A stretch of 64,000 nt of DNA, from positions 248,001-312,000 of the forward strand of contig NZ_WMBB01000004.1 in assembly GCF_009708175.1 (NCBI RefSeq), given 5' to 3'. This DNA comes from Nocardia aurantiaca (GTDB taxonomy: Bacteria; Actinomycetota; Actinomycetes; Mycobacteriales; Mycobacteriaceae). A program made the position numbers and the translations under genes. The notes under the pieces are model-generated. The model was not told where the DNA came from. It ran no database searches and saw only the letters and a list, made by a program, of their open reading frames with translations. Each line of letters begins with the position of its first letter. Position 1 is the first letter of the stretch. Shown here piece by piece: positions 1 to 10,045 of the stretch.

Positions 1-1985
<1,985 letters not shown>

Positions 1986-2045
1986 TCACCATTCCCGCAC
2001 GTCGCGCCGCTATACGCAGCGTCGCAGCACCCGTCGGCCGTGGCC

Positions 2046-2198
2046 CTACCGAGCCTCGACGACGGTGATCACTTCACCTGATACCGAGTGGACGAGGCGG
2101 TGTTCGTCATCGATCCGACGCGACCGGTAACCGGACCTGCCACCATCCCAATGTCGCTCAATCGATTTGCCCGAATAAGGTGAGTCGCATTTCCCAAC
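2046..2198 (-). pseudogene. Relic of a YoeB/Txe-family toxin C-terminus
   Basis: Reading the minus strand towards 2046 gives a tail PYSGKSIERHWDGG then RSGYRSRRIDDEHRLV, which aligns without gaps to the YoeB region PFEGKGKPE...SGFWSRRITEEHRLVY. The frame stops at TAG exactly where YoeB continues Tyr-His-Tyr, so the catalytic His/Tyr end is lost. No start codon, toxin N-terminus or YefM-type antitoxin is visible upstream, where the divergent ATPase gene begins. I read it as a dead fragment of a toxin-antitoxin locus. Alignment is from memory. Confidence 0.6.
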
Positions 2199-2211
2199 CG
2201 CGACCGGCAGG

Positions 2212-3462
2212 ATGTCCAGGGTGTTGCGTAGTTTTCAGGTGTCGAATCATCGGTCGCTCGCCGAACCGCAGGAACTGCGGCTGACCCGGGGTAGCGGGCC
2301 GGTCGCCACACCGGTCACCGCCGTCTACGGCGCAGCCGCCACCGGCAAGACCGGCCTCATCGACGCGCTCGATCGCATGCGCGACGCCGTGCTGAACTCG
2401 GTCACCGGATGGGATCCCTACTCCGGCCCGGTCCGCACACCGCATCTCGGATTCTCCGATCGCCCTTCGGAATTCGTCGCGAACTTCGTCGCCGAGGGCT
2501 GCCCCTACACCTATGGGTTCCGGCTCGACAATGCCGATGTGGCCGCAGAGTGGCTGCACTCGCATCCACACAATCGAAAGCGTGTGGTGTTCGAGCGCGC
2601 GGGCGACGACATCCGTATCGGGCCGATGTTCGAAGCCACCCGATACGGACTCGGCGCAGTGGTGCCGCTGGTGCGCCCGAATGCCCTGCTGCTCAGCCTG
2701 TCCGGGCAGTTGTACGCCGAGCCGCTGGTCCCGGCCTACCGCTGGTTCCAGTCGCTGCTGGAAGTGCAGTGCGGACAGCCGGATCCGCAGGAGGTCGCCC
2801 ACCGCGTCGGCTCGCACATCTCCCGCTCCACCGATCACGCCGTGCGGCTGCTGACCCTGCTGCGCGCCGCCGACCTCGGCATCACCGATCTGCTGCTGCC
2901 CTCCGACGACCCCATGTACGCCGACTACCTGCGCGACGTGGACACCGATATCGCCTCCACCACAAAGGAAATCGAGTCCTGCACGATCTCGGCGAACTAC
3001 GCCGAGGAGATGTTCCTCGAGCACGGCATCACCGTCACCCTGCTGCAGCGCGAACTGGCCAACCTCTACGCCGCTCGTGACGCGCTCTACTCCCGCATGG
3101 TGGCCCGCCGCGGCGTCGGACTGGGCCTGACCCACGAGGGCATCGAGACCGCCTTCGACATCACCGACGAGTCCAGCGCCACGCTGGCCATGCTGCGCCT
3201 GCTGCCGCCCATGCTCGACGCCCTCGACACCGGCGGCGTGCTGGCCGTGGACGATATCGACGCCGCTCTCACCCCGGAGACCGCCGACAGCCTGATCCAG
3301 CTGTTCCAGAACCCCGAAACCAATACCCAGGGCGCGCAATTGGTCTTCACCACCGCCAACCGCACCCTCATCGACCGCGGCAACGGCCGCTCCCAGTCCA
3401 AGCGCACCACGGTCTGGCAGCTGCGCCGCCATGAGGGGGTCTCGGAGCTCACCGCGCACTGA
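2212..3462 (+). CDS. AAA-type ATP-binding protein (COG1106-like), function unknown
   Basis: A 416-residue P-loop ATPase. Walker A GAAATGKT lies at residues 40-47, directly after an N-terminal strand (LRSFQVSNHRS) typical of the SMC/RecF/OLD-like AAA_21 group. A Walker B-like GGVLAVDDID occurs near residue 345, and TTANR, a possible sensor or H-loop region, follows. Similar proteins are found as stand-alone ATPases and as parts of defence modules, but no nuclease or primase domain is present and no partner gene adjoins it. It reads divergently from ligA and overlies the start of the toxin relic. Function is not assignable from sequence alone. Confidence 0.85.
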   Translation: MSRVLRSFQVSNHRSLAEPQELRLTRGSGPVATPVTAVYGAAATGKTGLIDALDRMRDAVLNSVTGWDPYSGPVRTPHLGFSDRPSEFVANFVAEGCPYTYGFRLDNADVAAEWLHSHPHNRKRVVFERAGDDIRIGPMFEATRYGLGAVVPLVRPNALLLSLSGQLYAEPLVPAYRWFQSLLEVQCGQPDPQEVAHRVGSHISRSTDHAVRLLTLLRAADLGITDLLLPSDDPMYADYLRDVDTDIASTTKEIESCTISANYAEEMFLEHGITVTLLQRELANLYAARDALYSRMVARRGVGLGLTHEGIETAFDITDESSATLAMLRLLPPMLDALDTGGVLAVDDIDAALTPETADSLIQLFQNPETNTQGAQLVFTTANRTLIDRGNGRSQSKRTTVWQLRRHEGVSELTAH

Positions 3463-3529
3463 CCACCCCGGACCCACCGGGCACCGGTCGAATGCGCGAT
3501 GAGCGAGCCCGAACCGCACTCCGCCTAGC

Positions 3530-3955
3530 ATGGAGCTCATGCTCATGCAGCTCATGTTCGTCCTGCTGATCGGCGGCGCCCTGGCCGCGGCGCTGGTCTA
3601 CTACCGCCGCCGCGGCCAGGGCGGGGGCGCACGGGCCCTCCCGGGCGATCCGCTCGCGGCCTCCTGGAATGCCCGACCGGCCGGTCTGGAGTCGGGCACG
3701 CTGCATGTGACCGGGGTGAGCCCGCGCCCCGACGAGCCCGGCGAACAGTACGTCACCATCAGCGGCAGCATCTCCGGGCCTTCGGTGGTGGCGCATGAGG
3801 TGTACGGGCGGTTCGCGTGGGACGTGAACCAGTGGCCGTCCATCGGCGACCAGATCCCCGTCGCCTACCCGTCGGGCAAACCGGACAGGTGGCAACTCGA
3901 TCATCCCGGCGTACGGCCGTACTTCGGCTCCAAGCGGCGGAAGGATCAGGGCTGA
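3530..3955 (+). CDS. Small membrane-anchored protein, unknown function
   Basis: A 141-residue protein with one N-terminal membrane segment (LMFVLLIGGALAAALVYY, about residues 8-25) followed by an Arg-rich stop-transfer stretch and a ~105-residue soluble domain. The domain ends FGSKRRKDQG. I do not recognise the domain. The soluble part probably lies in the cytoplasm by the positive-inside rule. It follows the ATPase gene by 67 bp on the same strand, so the two may be co-transcribed. Confidence 0.75.
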   Translation: MELMLMQLMFVLLIGGALAAALVYYRRRGQGGGARALPGDPLAASWNARPAGLESGTLHVTGVSPRPDEPGEQYVTISGSISGPSVVAHEVYGRFAWDVNQWPSIGDQIPVAYPSGKPDRWQLDHPGVRPYFGSKRRKDQG

Positions 3956-4215
3956 GCGAACCTCACTGTCGGTTCCATGCCTCGCCGAGGGTAGGCCGGA
4001 TTACTACCGCGCTTCTCGAATGAAATCCGCAATCGCGATCAATTCCGCGACCGCGGACTCCAGCTCCCGGCGAGTCCGTGCAGTCACCCTGCCCGAATCT
4101 CGTCGGTGTCAGCCGGCTCGGCCCCGCACAGCCACCGCCTGGCAGCCGAATCGCTCCGCCTGCCCGTCATGCGTTCCGAGCGACACGGACATAACCACGA
4201 TCGAGCGCGGCCCGG

Positions 4216-5064
4216 TCAGCGGCGGAACGCTGCGATATTGCCTATGCGGGAATCAAGGCGGCCGGCGGGGCGGTCGAGATGGGCGGTCATGTCGTTCCAG
4301 CTGCGGAATTCGGTGTTCCAGCCGATGTCGTTCAGCCACTGCTCGACATCGAAATCCGCCAGCGGCGGGTTCGGGGCCGGTTCGGGCGCGTCGTCACCGG
4401 CGACCAGGCGGCGCAGGTCGCGGTATCGGGGAGCGTCGGGGTCGATGACCATGCGGCCGGCGCCGAAACGGCTTCCGGGGGCGGACAATTCGGTGAGGGT
4501 CGCGACCACCTGCCGGTTCCAGTCCTGATTCAGGTAGCCGAGGCAGCCCTCGTCCACCCAGTAGGTTGGGACAGCCGGGTCGAAACCGCTCTCCAGCAGG
4601 GGTTTTCGCCAGTCGCCGCGCAGGTCGGCGGTGACGACGTGCCGGTGACAGGTCGAGGTGGCGGCGGTGGCCGCCAGAACGGGTTCCTTGAAGGCGAACA
4701 GTTCCGGTAGGTCGATCTCATAGACGTGGAGGTCGGCGGGGAGGCCCATCCGGTAGGCGCGGGTGTCCAAACCCGCGCCGAGCAGCACGATCTGGCGGCA
4801 GCCGGCCGCGACCGCCTCCTGGAATCGCTCGTCGACCAGGCGCACGCCGATGGTGCGGCCGTCATAGAACTGATCCGCCAACGCTTCGACGCGCGCCCAG
4901 CGTTCCGGTTCGAACCCCGCCCGAGCCGCGGCCACGAAATCCTTCGCCTGCGGGTCGTCATAGAGACGATCCTCGCGCTCCGACTCCCGCGCCCTGATGA
5001 TGGCGACCCCGATCGCTGTCATAGCCACGCCGTTGACCGGCACTTTTGCCGCCGCTTCGGTCAT
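4216..5064 (-). CDS. SAM-dependent methyltransferase, leucine carboxyl methyltransferase/TIGR00027 family
   Basis: A 282-residue class I methyltransferase of the large mycobacterial/nocardial family related to PPM/LCMT enzymes. The SAM site VLLGAGLDTRAYR and the conserved YEIDLPE acidic loop are clear, as is YWVDEGCLGYL, the family hallmark. The start MTEAAAK at 5064 is preferred because GGGGAG lies six bases upstream; an in-frame ATG exists at 5085. Substrate is unknown for nearly all members. It is divergent from the TetR gene at 5172, with a palindrome between them, so it is the probable target of that repressor. Confidence 0.9.
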   Translation of the reverse strand: MTEAAAKVPVNGVAMTAIGVAIIRARESEREDRLYDDPQAKDFVAAARAGFEPERWARVEALADQFYDGRTIGVRLVDERFQEAVAAGCRQIVLLGAGLDTRAYRMGLPADLHVYEIDLPELFAFKEPVLAATAATSTCHRHVVTADLRGDWRKPLLESGFDPAVPTYWVDEGCLGYLNQDWNRQVVATLTELSAPGSRFGAGRMVIDPDAPRYRDLRRLVAGDDAPEPAPNPPLADFDVEQWLNDIGWNTEFRSWNDMTAHLDRPAGRLDSRIGNIAAFRR

Positions 5065-5135
5065 GTCTTGCTCCCCACTGCGCATTTAACTTGCCGACCG
5101 GCTAGGTATCTGCCGGTGAGGGAGACGCTAGGCTC

Positions 5136-5157
5136 TTACTTGCCGGGCGTCAAGCAA
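5136..5157. promoter_or_regulatory. Candidate TetR operator between methyltransferase and tetR
   Basis: A 22-bp imperfect palindrome with half-sites TTACTTGCCG and (reverse strand) TTGCTTGACG, consensus TTRCTTGMCG, centred 25 bp upstream of the TetR start. A second CTTGCCG half-site sits near 5090, close to the methyltransferase start. Divergent placement next to a TetR gene is the classic autoregulatory layout. The inference rests on symmetry and position only. Confidence 0.55.
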
Positions 5158-5171
5158 AATGGAAGGACCCG

Positions 5172-5726
5172 ATGGACGGGCGTCGCAGTGATACGCGGGA
5201 GCGGATTCGGTCCGTCGCCATGGAACTCTTCTCCGAACGCGGCTACGAGAAGACCTCGCTGCGCGAGATCGCCGAACGCCTGGGCGTGACGAAAGCGGCG
5301 CTGTACTACCACTTCCGGACCAAGGAAGACATTGTCGCCAGCCTGTCGGAGGATCTGCGCGGAGGCATCGACGAGATCGTGCGGTGGGCCGAGGCCACGC
5401 CGGCGGGGCCCGATCGGGCGCGGGAGATCGTGATTCGCTACGGCGCGCTGCTGCACAGCCTCGGCAAGGACATGATCCGGTTCTGGCACGAGAACCAGCC
5501 CGCCTTCCGGGATCTCGGCTTCGGGACCAGCCTGCGCTACCAGTTCCGGGTGCTGGCCGATCTGATGGCAGCGCCCAGCCAGGACCCGATGGCCATCTTC
5601 TACGCCCGGCAGGCACTGCTGGCCATCAGCTGGAGCCTGTCCATGATGGGCGATCTGGAGCTCCCCGACGAGGAGAGCAACGCCGCCTCGGTCGCCATCG
5701 CGCTCGACATCCTCGCCCGGATGTGA
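5172..5726 (+). CDS. TetR/AcrR-family transcriptional regulator
   Basis: A 184-residue one-component regulator. The N-terminal helix-turn-helix is clear: TRERIRSVAMELFSERGYE, TSLREIAERLGVTKAALYYHF and KEDIVASL cover residues 8-57. The C-terminal ligand and dimer domain is typical in length and not diagnostic of ligand. It most likely represses itself and the divergent methyltransferase through the palindrome at 5136-5157. The gene converges on the MetE-like gene, ending 33 bp from its stop. Confidence 0.95.
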   Translation: MDGRRSDTRERIRSVAMELFSERGYEKTSLREIAERLGVTKAALYYHFRTKEDIVASLSEDLRGGIDEIVRWAEATPAGPDRAREIVIRYGALLHSLGKDMIRFWHENQPAFRDLGFGTSLRYQFRVLADLMAAPSQDPMAIFYARQALLAISWSLSMMGDLELPDEESNAASVAIALDILARM

Positions 5727-5759
5727 GCCGCCCACACCGGAACCGGTCGCGGTCGAAGG

Positions 5760-6803
5760 TCACTCGAAGCTGAGCGACTCCGGCTCCTCGGCATAGGCGC
5801 GCGCGGTCTCGGCGGCCAGGCTCAGGGCGCGGCGCGCCCAGGACAGCGGGGCCCCGGCAAGACCGCAGGCCGGGGCCACAACAATCTGTTCGGAGAGCAA
5901 GCGGCGCGGGAAACCGAGCCGATCCATCAGACGCACACCGGGTTCCGCGATATCGCGCCAGGTCAGGGGCGCGGCGGGCGCGGTGGTCGGTACCAGGCCG
6001 AGTACCAGATGCTTTCCGCCGTCGAGCAATTCACCGATGTGGTCGAGATCGGAGGTGTCGATGGCGGCCAGGTCGAAACCGACCCCGGCCGCCGCGCTCT
6101 TGCGCAGCAAGCCCAGCGCGGGCTTGTCGGCGCAGGTGTGCACCAGCACCGGCACCGACTGGCTTCCGGTCACCGTGTCCAGCACGTGCAGCGCCTCGGG
6201 TTCGGGCATGGCGCGCACGGTATTCAGCACGCTCACCCCCTTCAGCGTTCCGTTCAACACGGCCATCAGGTGCGGCTCGTCGATCTGGAGCACGACCTCG
6301 GTGCCCAACCGCTTGCCCACCTCTGCCACATGATTCGCGATGCCCTCGGCGAGCGACTCCGAAAGATCCCGCAGCGCACCGGAATCGGTCAGGATGCGAT
6401 GCCCGCCCGGCAGCTCCACCTCGGCCGCCACCGACAGCGGCCCGGCCACCTGCACCTTCACCGGATGCCCGGCTCCGGCCAAACCGCCCGTCTCCCAAGC
6501 CTCTTCGAGCGCGTCCAGATCGGTGCGCAGCAGGTCGTGCGCCCGCCGCGCGACCGCTCCCGGCCGCGCCGCCAGCCGATACCCGCGCGTGGTGCTGTCG
6601 AACCGCATGTCCACCAGCAACCCCGACACGCGTCCGATCATGTCCGCACCGATGCCCCGGGCGGGCAGTTCCACCAGATGCGACAGCTGCCCCAGCTCCC
6701 CCACCACGGTCGAAGCGGCTTCCCGCGCATCGGTTCCCGGCCACGACCCGACCCCGGTCGCGATGCCGCCGCGCAGCACCGGCATCGTCGTATCGTCACT
6801 CAT
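5760..6803 (-). CDS. MetE C-terminal-domain-like protein (Rv3015c-type)
   Basis: A 347-residue protein with the fold of the cobalamin-independent methionine synthase catalytic barrel but without the N-terminal half of MetE. Zinc-ligand-like positions are present: VLVHTCADK (His and Cys) and VAPACGLAG (Cys), plus LQIDEPHL. It starts with GVGSWPGTD, typical of this actinobacterial group. M. tuberculosis has a homologue beside ligA, matching this context. Whether it transfers a methyl group to homocysteine or another thiol is unknown. A GTG start three codons upstream (6812) is also possible. Confidence 0.85.
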   Translation of the reverse strand: MSDDTTMPVLRGGIATGVGSWPGTDAREAASTVVGELGQLSHLVELPARGIGADMIGRVSGLLVDMRFDSTTRGYRLAARPGAVARRAHDLLRTDLDALEEAWETGGLAGAGHPVKVQVAGPLSVAAEVELPGGHRILTDSGALRDLSESLAEGIANHVAEVGKRLGTEVVLQIDEPHLMAVLNGTLKGVSVLNTVRAMPEPEALHVLDTVTGSQSVPVLVHTCADKPALGLLRKSAAAGVGFDLAAIDTSDLDHIGELLDGGKHLVLGLVPTTAPAAPLTWRDIAEPGVRLMDRLGFPRRLLSEQIVVAPACGLAGAPLSWARRALSLAAETARAYAEEPESLSFE

Positions 6804-6818
6804 TCCAGCCACCCCGAA

Positions 6819-7052
6819 TCACTCGGCCACACGATTCCGAAAATCCCGATCCGCTTCCGAATTCGCCGCCACGATGCCCGCCCGCACGAACCAGGCCGGG
6901 GATGGCACCGTGGGCCTCGATGGATTCCCGAAGCGACCAGGCCGGATCGGGACCGTATCGCGCGGCGGCGCGGAGCAGCCCCATCCCGGCCACCGCACCC
7001 AGCGCCCGGCCAACCGGGGGCGCGGCCCGTCCGGCCGATGCCGACGGGCGAG
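6819..7052 (-). pseudogene. Possible frameshifted small gene
   Basis: Two overlapping minus-strand frames together read like one short protein. Frame A gives ALGAVAGMGLLRAAARYGPD...AHGAIPGLVRAG and frame B continues IVAANSEADRDFRNRVAE before a stop at 6819. A single-base shift near 6880-6885 would join them. I recognise no family, and this may simply be non-coding spacer between the MetE-like gene and the small gene downstream of mnmA. Confidence 0.25.
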
Positions 7053-7553
7053 TCACTCGCCGACATCGTCGCGGTCGGCCCGGCCGGTCGAATTCGCGTA
7101 CCAGTCCCAGCATGTCGTGTTGACGAACCAGTCCCAGGTCTTGCCCGCGCGCTCGGTCCCGTCGCCGGACGTACCCGAGCCGGTTGTGATCCGGCTGCCG
7201 CGCTCGGCATAGGGGGCGACCGGAACGACTACGCGCTTGCGGCCCGTGTGGTCGGCGCCGCGCTCACCGGAGGGTCCCATCGCCGCGTCCTGGGGCCCTT
7301 CCGGGCCCGGCTGCGCCTCACCCGGCAGGAATTCGCCGGCATCGGTCCGGGCGGGTTGCTCGCTCGACTCGGCGATACCCGTGCGGTTCGCGACACCCCA
7401 TTTACCGAGCCGGGCCTTACCGGGCGCGCGGCGCGGTCGCAGGTTCGCCGGTTGCGGGATTCCGCTACGCCACACGATCCGGCCGCGGAGGATCGGCCGG
7501 ACCTGCGGCGCCACATACGACTTCGCGCCGCTGCGCGAGTGACGGGCGCTCAC
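7053..7553 (-). CDS. Hypothetical protein coupled to mnmA, with a repeated WDW motif at its C-terminus
   Basis: A 166-residue unrecognised protein whose GTG start overlaps the mnmA stop as GTGA, a layout typical of translational coupling. The sequence is basic and low-complexity at first ([17 protein letters not shown]...), then Gly/Thr/Glu-rich. It ends with a near duplication TWDWFVNT / CWDWYANST just before RADRDDVGE. No membrane segment or signal peptide is seen. The coupling and the uninterrupted frame argue that it is real, but homology is unknown. Confidence 0.5.
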   Translation of the reverse strand: MSARHSRSGAKSYVAPQVRPILRGRIVWRSGIPQPANLRPRRAPGKARLGKWGVANRTGIAESSEQPARTDAGEFLPGEAQPGPEGPQDAAMGPSGERGADHTGRKRVVVPVAPYAERGSRITTGSGTSGDGTERAGKTWDWFVNTTCWDWYANSTGRADRDDVGE

Positions 7554-8671
7554 CGGGCGCTGTCCGAGACCAGTTCGCTTGCGTACGAATGAGGTTCGCG
7601 TTCGGTGCCGGAGATGGTGCCGCTGCCCAGCACCTCGTCGCCCGCCGCGTCGGGGCGATAGAGCACCACGGCCTGGCCGCGGGCCACACCCGTCAGCGGT
7701 TCGCGCAGGCGCACCATCAGGCCGCCGTCCACGGCCTCGGCGACCGCGGTGGCGGTGCCGCCGTGGGCGCGCACCTGGGCCACGCATTCCACCGGGCCGG
7801 ACGGGGTTTCACCGGAGGTCCAGATGGCGCGATCGGCGAGCACCGTCCACACCTCGAGGTCCTTGGCCGAGCCCACGTGCACGGTGCCGGTGTCCGGGTC
7901 GATCTCGGTCACATAGCGCGGCTTGCCGTCGGCGGCCGGACCGGGCAGGCCCAGACCCTTGCGCTGCCCGATGGTGAACCCGTGTACGCCCTCGTGCTCG
8001 GCGAGCTTCGTGCCGTCGGCGTCGAGCACCGCGCCGGGCCGGATGCCGATCTTCGCGCCCAGGAAGGCCTGGGTGTCACCGGAGGGGATGAAGCAGATGT
8101 CGTGGCTGTCGGGTTTGGTGGCCACCGCCAGCCCGCGCTCGGCGGCCTCGGCGCGGATCTGCGGCTTCGGGGTGTCGCCCACCGGGAACATGGCGCGGGA
8201 CAGCTGTTCGGCGGTCAGCACGGCCAGCACGTACGACTGATCCTTGTCCGCGTCGACGGCCCGGCGCAGCACGCCATCCTCGAGGCGAGCGTAGTGCCCG
8301 GTCACCACGGCGTCGAAGCCCAGCGCCACCGCGCGGTCGGCGAGCGCCGAGAACTTGATCTTCTCGTTGCAGCGCAGGCACGGGTTGGGGGTCTCACCGG
8401 CGGCGTACGCGGCGACGAAGTCGTCGATCACGTCCTCCTTGAACCGATCGGCGAAATCCCAGACATAGAACGGGATTCCGAGCACATCGGCCGCCCGCCG
8501 GGCGTCACCGGCGTCCTCCTTCGAGCAGCAGCCGCGCGACCCGGTGCGTAGCGTGCCCGGGTTCGCCGACAGCGCCAAGTGCACGCCGACCACCTCGTGT
8601 CCGGCGTCCACCGCGCGGGCGGCCGCCACGGCGGAATCCACGCCACCACTCATCGCGGCAAGTACTCGCAT
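7550..8671 (-). CDS. mnmA: tRNA-uridine 2-sulfurtransferase MnmA
   Basis: MnmA thiolates U34 at the wobble position of tRNA Lys, Glu and Gln in the cytoplasm, using sulfur passed on from a cysteine desulfurase. The PP-loop AMSGGVDS lies at residues 6-13. The two catalytic cysteines are visible as LRCNEKIKF (Cys101) and [10 protein letters not shown] (Cys193). The 373-residue length is normal. Its ATG directly abuts the stop of iscS, and its stop overlaps the start of the next small gene, so the three form one transcription unit. Confidence 0.97.
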   Translation of the reverse strand: MRVLAAMSGGVDSAVAAARAVDAGHEVVGVHLALSANPGTLRTGSRGCCSKEDAGDARRAADVLGIPFYVWDFADRFKEDVIDDFVAAYAAGETPNPCLRCNEKIKFSALADRAVALGFDAVVTGHYARLEDGVLRRAVDADKDQSYVLAVLTAEQLSRAMFPVGDTPKPQIRAEAAERGLAVATKPDSHDICFIPSGDTQAFLGAKIGIRPGAVLDADGTKLAEHEGVHGFTIGQRKGLGLPGPAADGKPRYVTEIDPDTGTVHVGSAKDLEVWTVLADRAIWTSGETPSGPVECVAQVRAHGGTATAVAEAVDGGLMVRLREPLTGVARGQAVVLYRPDAAGDEVLGSGTISGTEREPHSYASELVSDSAR

Positions 8672-9892
8672 CTAGAAGCCTCCCTTCGCTCCGGCCAGTC
8701 CGGCCGCCTTCGCCCGCTCCACCACCTGCGGCAGCACCGCCAGCAGGGCATCGATATCGGCGTCGGTCGAATTGTGTCCCAATGAGAATCGCAGGGATCC
8801 GCGCGCCAGCGCCGGTTCCACGCCCATGGCCAGCAGTACATGGGAGGGTCCGGCCACACCCGCATTGCACGCGGATCCGGTCGAGCATTCGATCCCGGCG
8901 GCGTCCAGCAGCATGAGCAGCGAATCGCCTTCGCAGCCGGGGAACGTGAAGTGGGCGTTGCCCGGCATACGCCGGTCCCCGGTCGCGCCGTTGAGCACCG
9001 CATCGGGCATGAGGGCGCGCACGCCGTCGATGAGCCGATCCCGCAACCGCTCCAATTCCACCGTGCGCAAGGCCATTCCGGCCACGGTCTCGCGGATCGC
9101 TGCGGCCAGGCCGGCCGCCGCCGGCACGTCGGACGTGCCCGAACGCAAGTCCCGCTCGTGCCCGCCGCCGTGCAGCAGCGGCATCGCCGGCACCTGTCGC
9201 CCCAGCAGCAGCACGCCCGCGCCGTGCGGGCCACCGACCTTATGCCCGGCGAAACTGGCCGCTGCCAGGCCGCTGGCGGCGAAGTCGATGGGCAGCTGCG
9301 CCGCCGCCTGCACCGCATCGCTGTGCATGGGCACTTCGAACTCCTGTGCCACCGCGGCCAATTCCCGAATCGGCTCGATGGTGCCGACCTCGTTGTTGGC
9401 CCACATGACGCTCACCAGCGCCGTTTCCGCGGCGTGCTCGGCCAGCGCGGCGCGCAGCGTGCGTGGCGAGACGATGCCGTCGGCATCGCATTCCAGCCAC
9501 GTGATCTGCGCACCCTCGTGCTGCTCGAGCCAATCCACGGTGTCCAGCACCGCGTGATGCTCGACCGAGCTCACCAGAATCCGGTTCCGCTTCGGATCGG
9601 CGTCATGCCGCGCCCAATAGATCCCCTTGACGGCGAGATTGTCGCTCTCGGTCCCGCCCGAGGTGAAGATCACCTCTGAGGGCCGCGCCCCCAGCCCCGC
9701 CGCGATCGACTCCCGAGCCTCCTCGAGCAGCCGCCGCGCGGCCCGCCCCGACCCGTGCAGGGACGACGCGTTCCCCGTCATCCCCAGGGCAGCGCACATG
9801 GCCTCGACAGCGACCGGGAACATGGGTGTCGTGGCCGCGTGATCGAGGTAGACCGTCTGGGCACCGACCGGACCCGGGAAAGCCGACTTCAT
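8672..9892 (-). CDS. iscS: Cysteine desulfurase (IscS/NifS family)
   Basis: A PLP enzyme that removes sulfur from cysteine for tRNA thiolation and Fe-S assembly. YLDHAATTP at the N-terminus, the PLP lysine in [12 protein letters not shown] (Lys218) and the mobile-loop cysteine in [10 protein letters not shown] (Cys342) are all present, along with the SSVEHHAVL histidine motif. Length 406 residues. It is the first gene of the iscS-mnmA unit, which explains its main role as sulfur donor to MnmA. The same pair is adjacent in mycobacteria. Confidence 0.96.
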   Translation of the reverse strand: MKSAFPGPVGAQTVYLDHAATTPMFPVAVEAMCAALGMTGNASSLHGSGRAARRLLEEARESIAAGLGARPSEVIFTSGGTESDNLAVKGIYWARHDADPKRNRILVSSVEHHAVLDTVDWLEQHEGAQITWLECDADGIVSPRTLRAALAEHAAETALVSVMWANNEVGTIEPIRELAAVAQEFEVPMHSDAVQAAAQLPIDFAASGLAAASFAGHKVGGPHGAGVLLLGRQVPAMPLLHGGGHERDLRSGTSDVPAAAGLAAAIRETVAGMALRTVELERLRDRLIDGVRALMPDAVLNGATGDRRMPGNAHFTFPGCEGDSLLMLLDAAGIECSTGSACNAGVAGPSHVLLAMGVEPALARGSLRFSLGHNSTDADIDALLAVLPQVVERAKAAGLAGAKGGF

Positions 9893-10045
9893 GACCAGTA
9901 AAGGATAGCTGCCGCCGTCGAGACGATATTCCCGCCATACCCCGCGGTGATGGCAGGGAGATCACAGCGGCCGTTCGAGGGCCGCGCACCGGCGGAGTTG
10001 CGGATATTCGAACCCGTGGCTCCCGCGTGCGGAGAGGTGTGGCGG

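Noticed and set aside
3956..4215. Minus-strand tail reading TARTRRELESAVAELIAIAD in the gap after the membrane protein
   Set aside because: Looks coding-like but has an in-frame stop just upstream and no family I can name; too short to call.
9950..10045. tRNA-like GGGTTCGAAT segment on the minus strand between iscS and the kinase gene
   Set aside because: The T-arm-like piece has a mispaired closing base and no matching acceptor, D or anticodon arms, so it is not a tRNA; a chance match or an old remnant.
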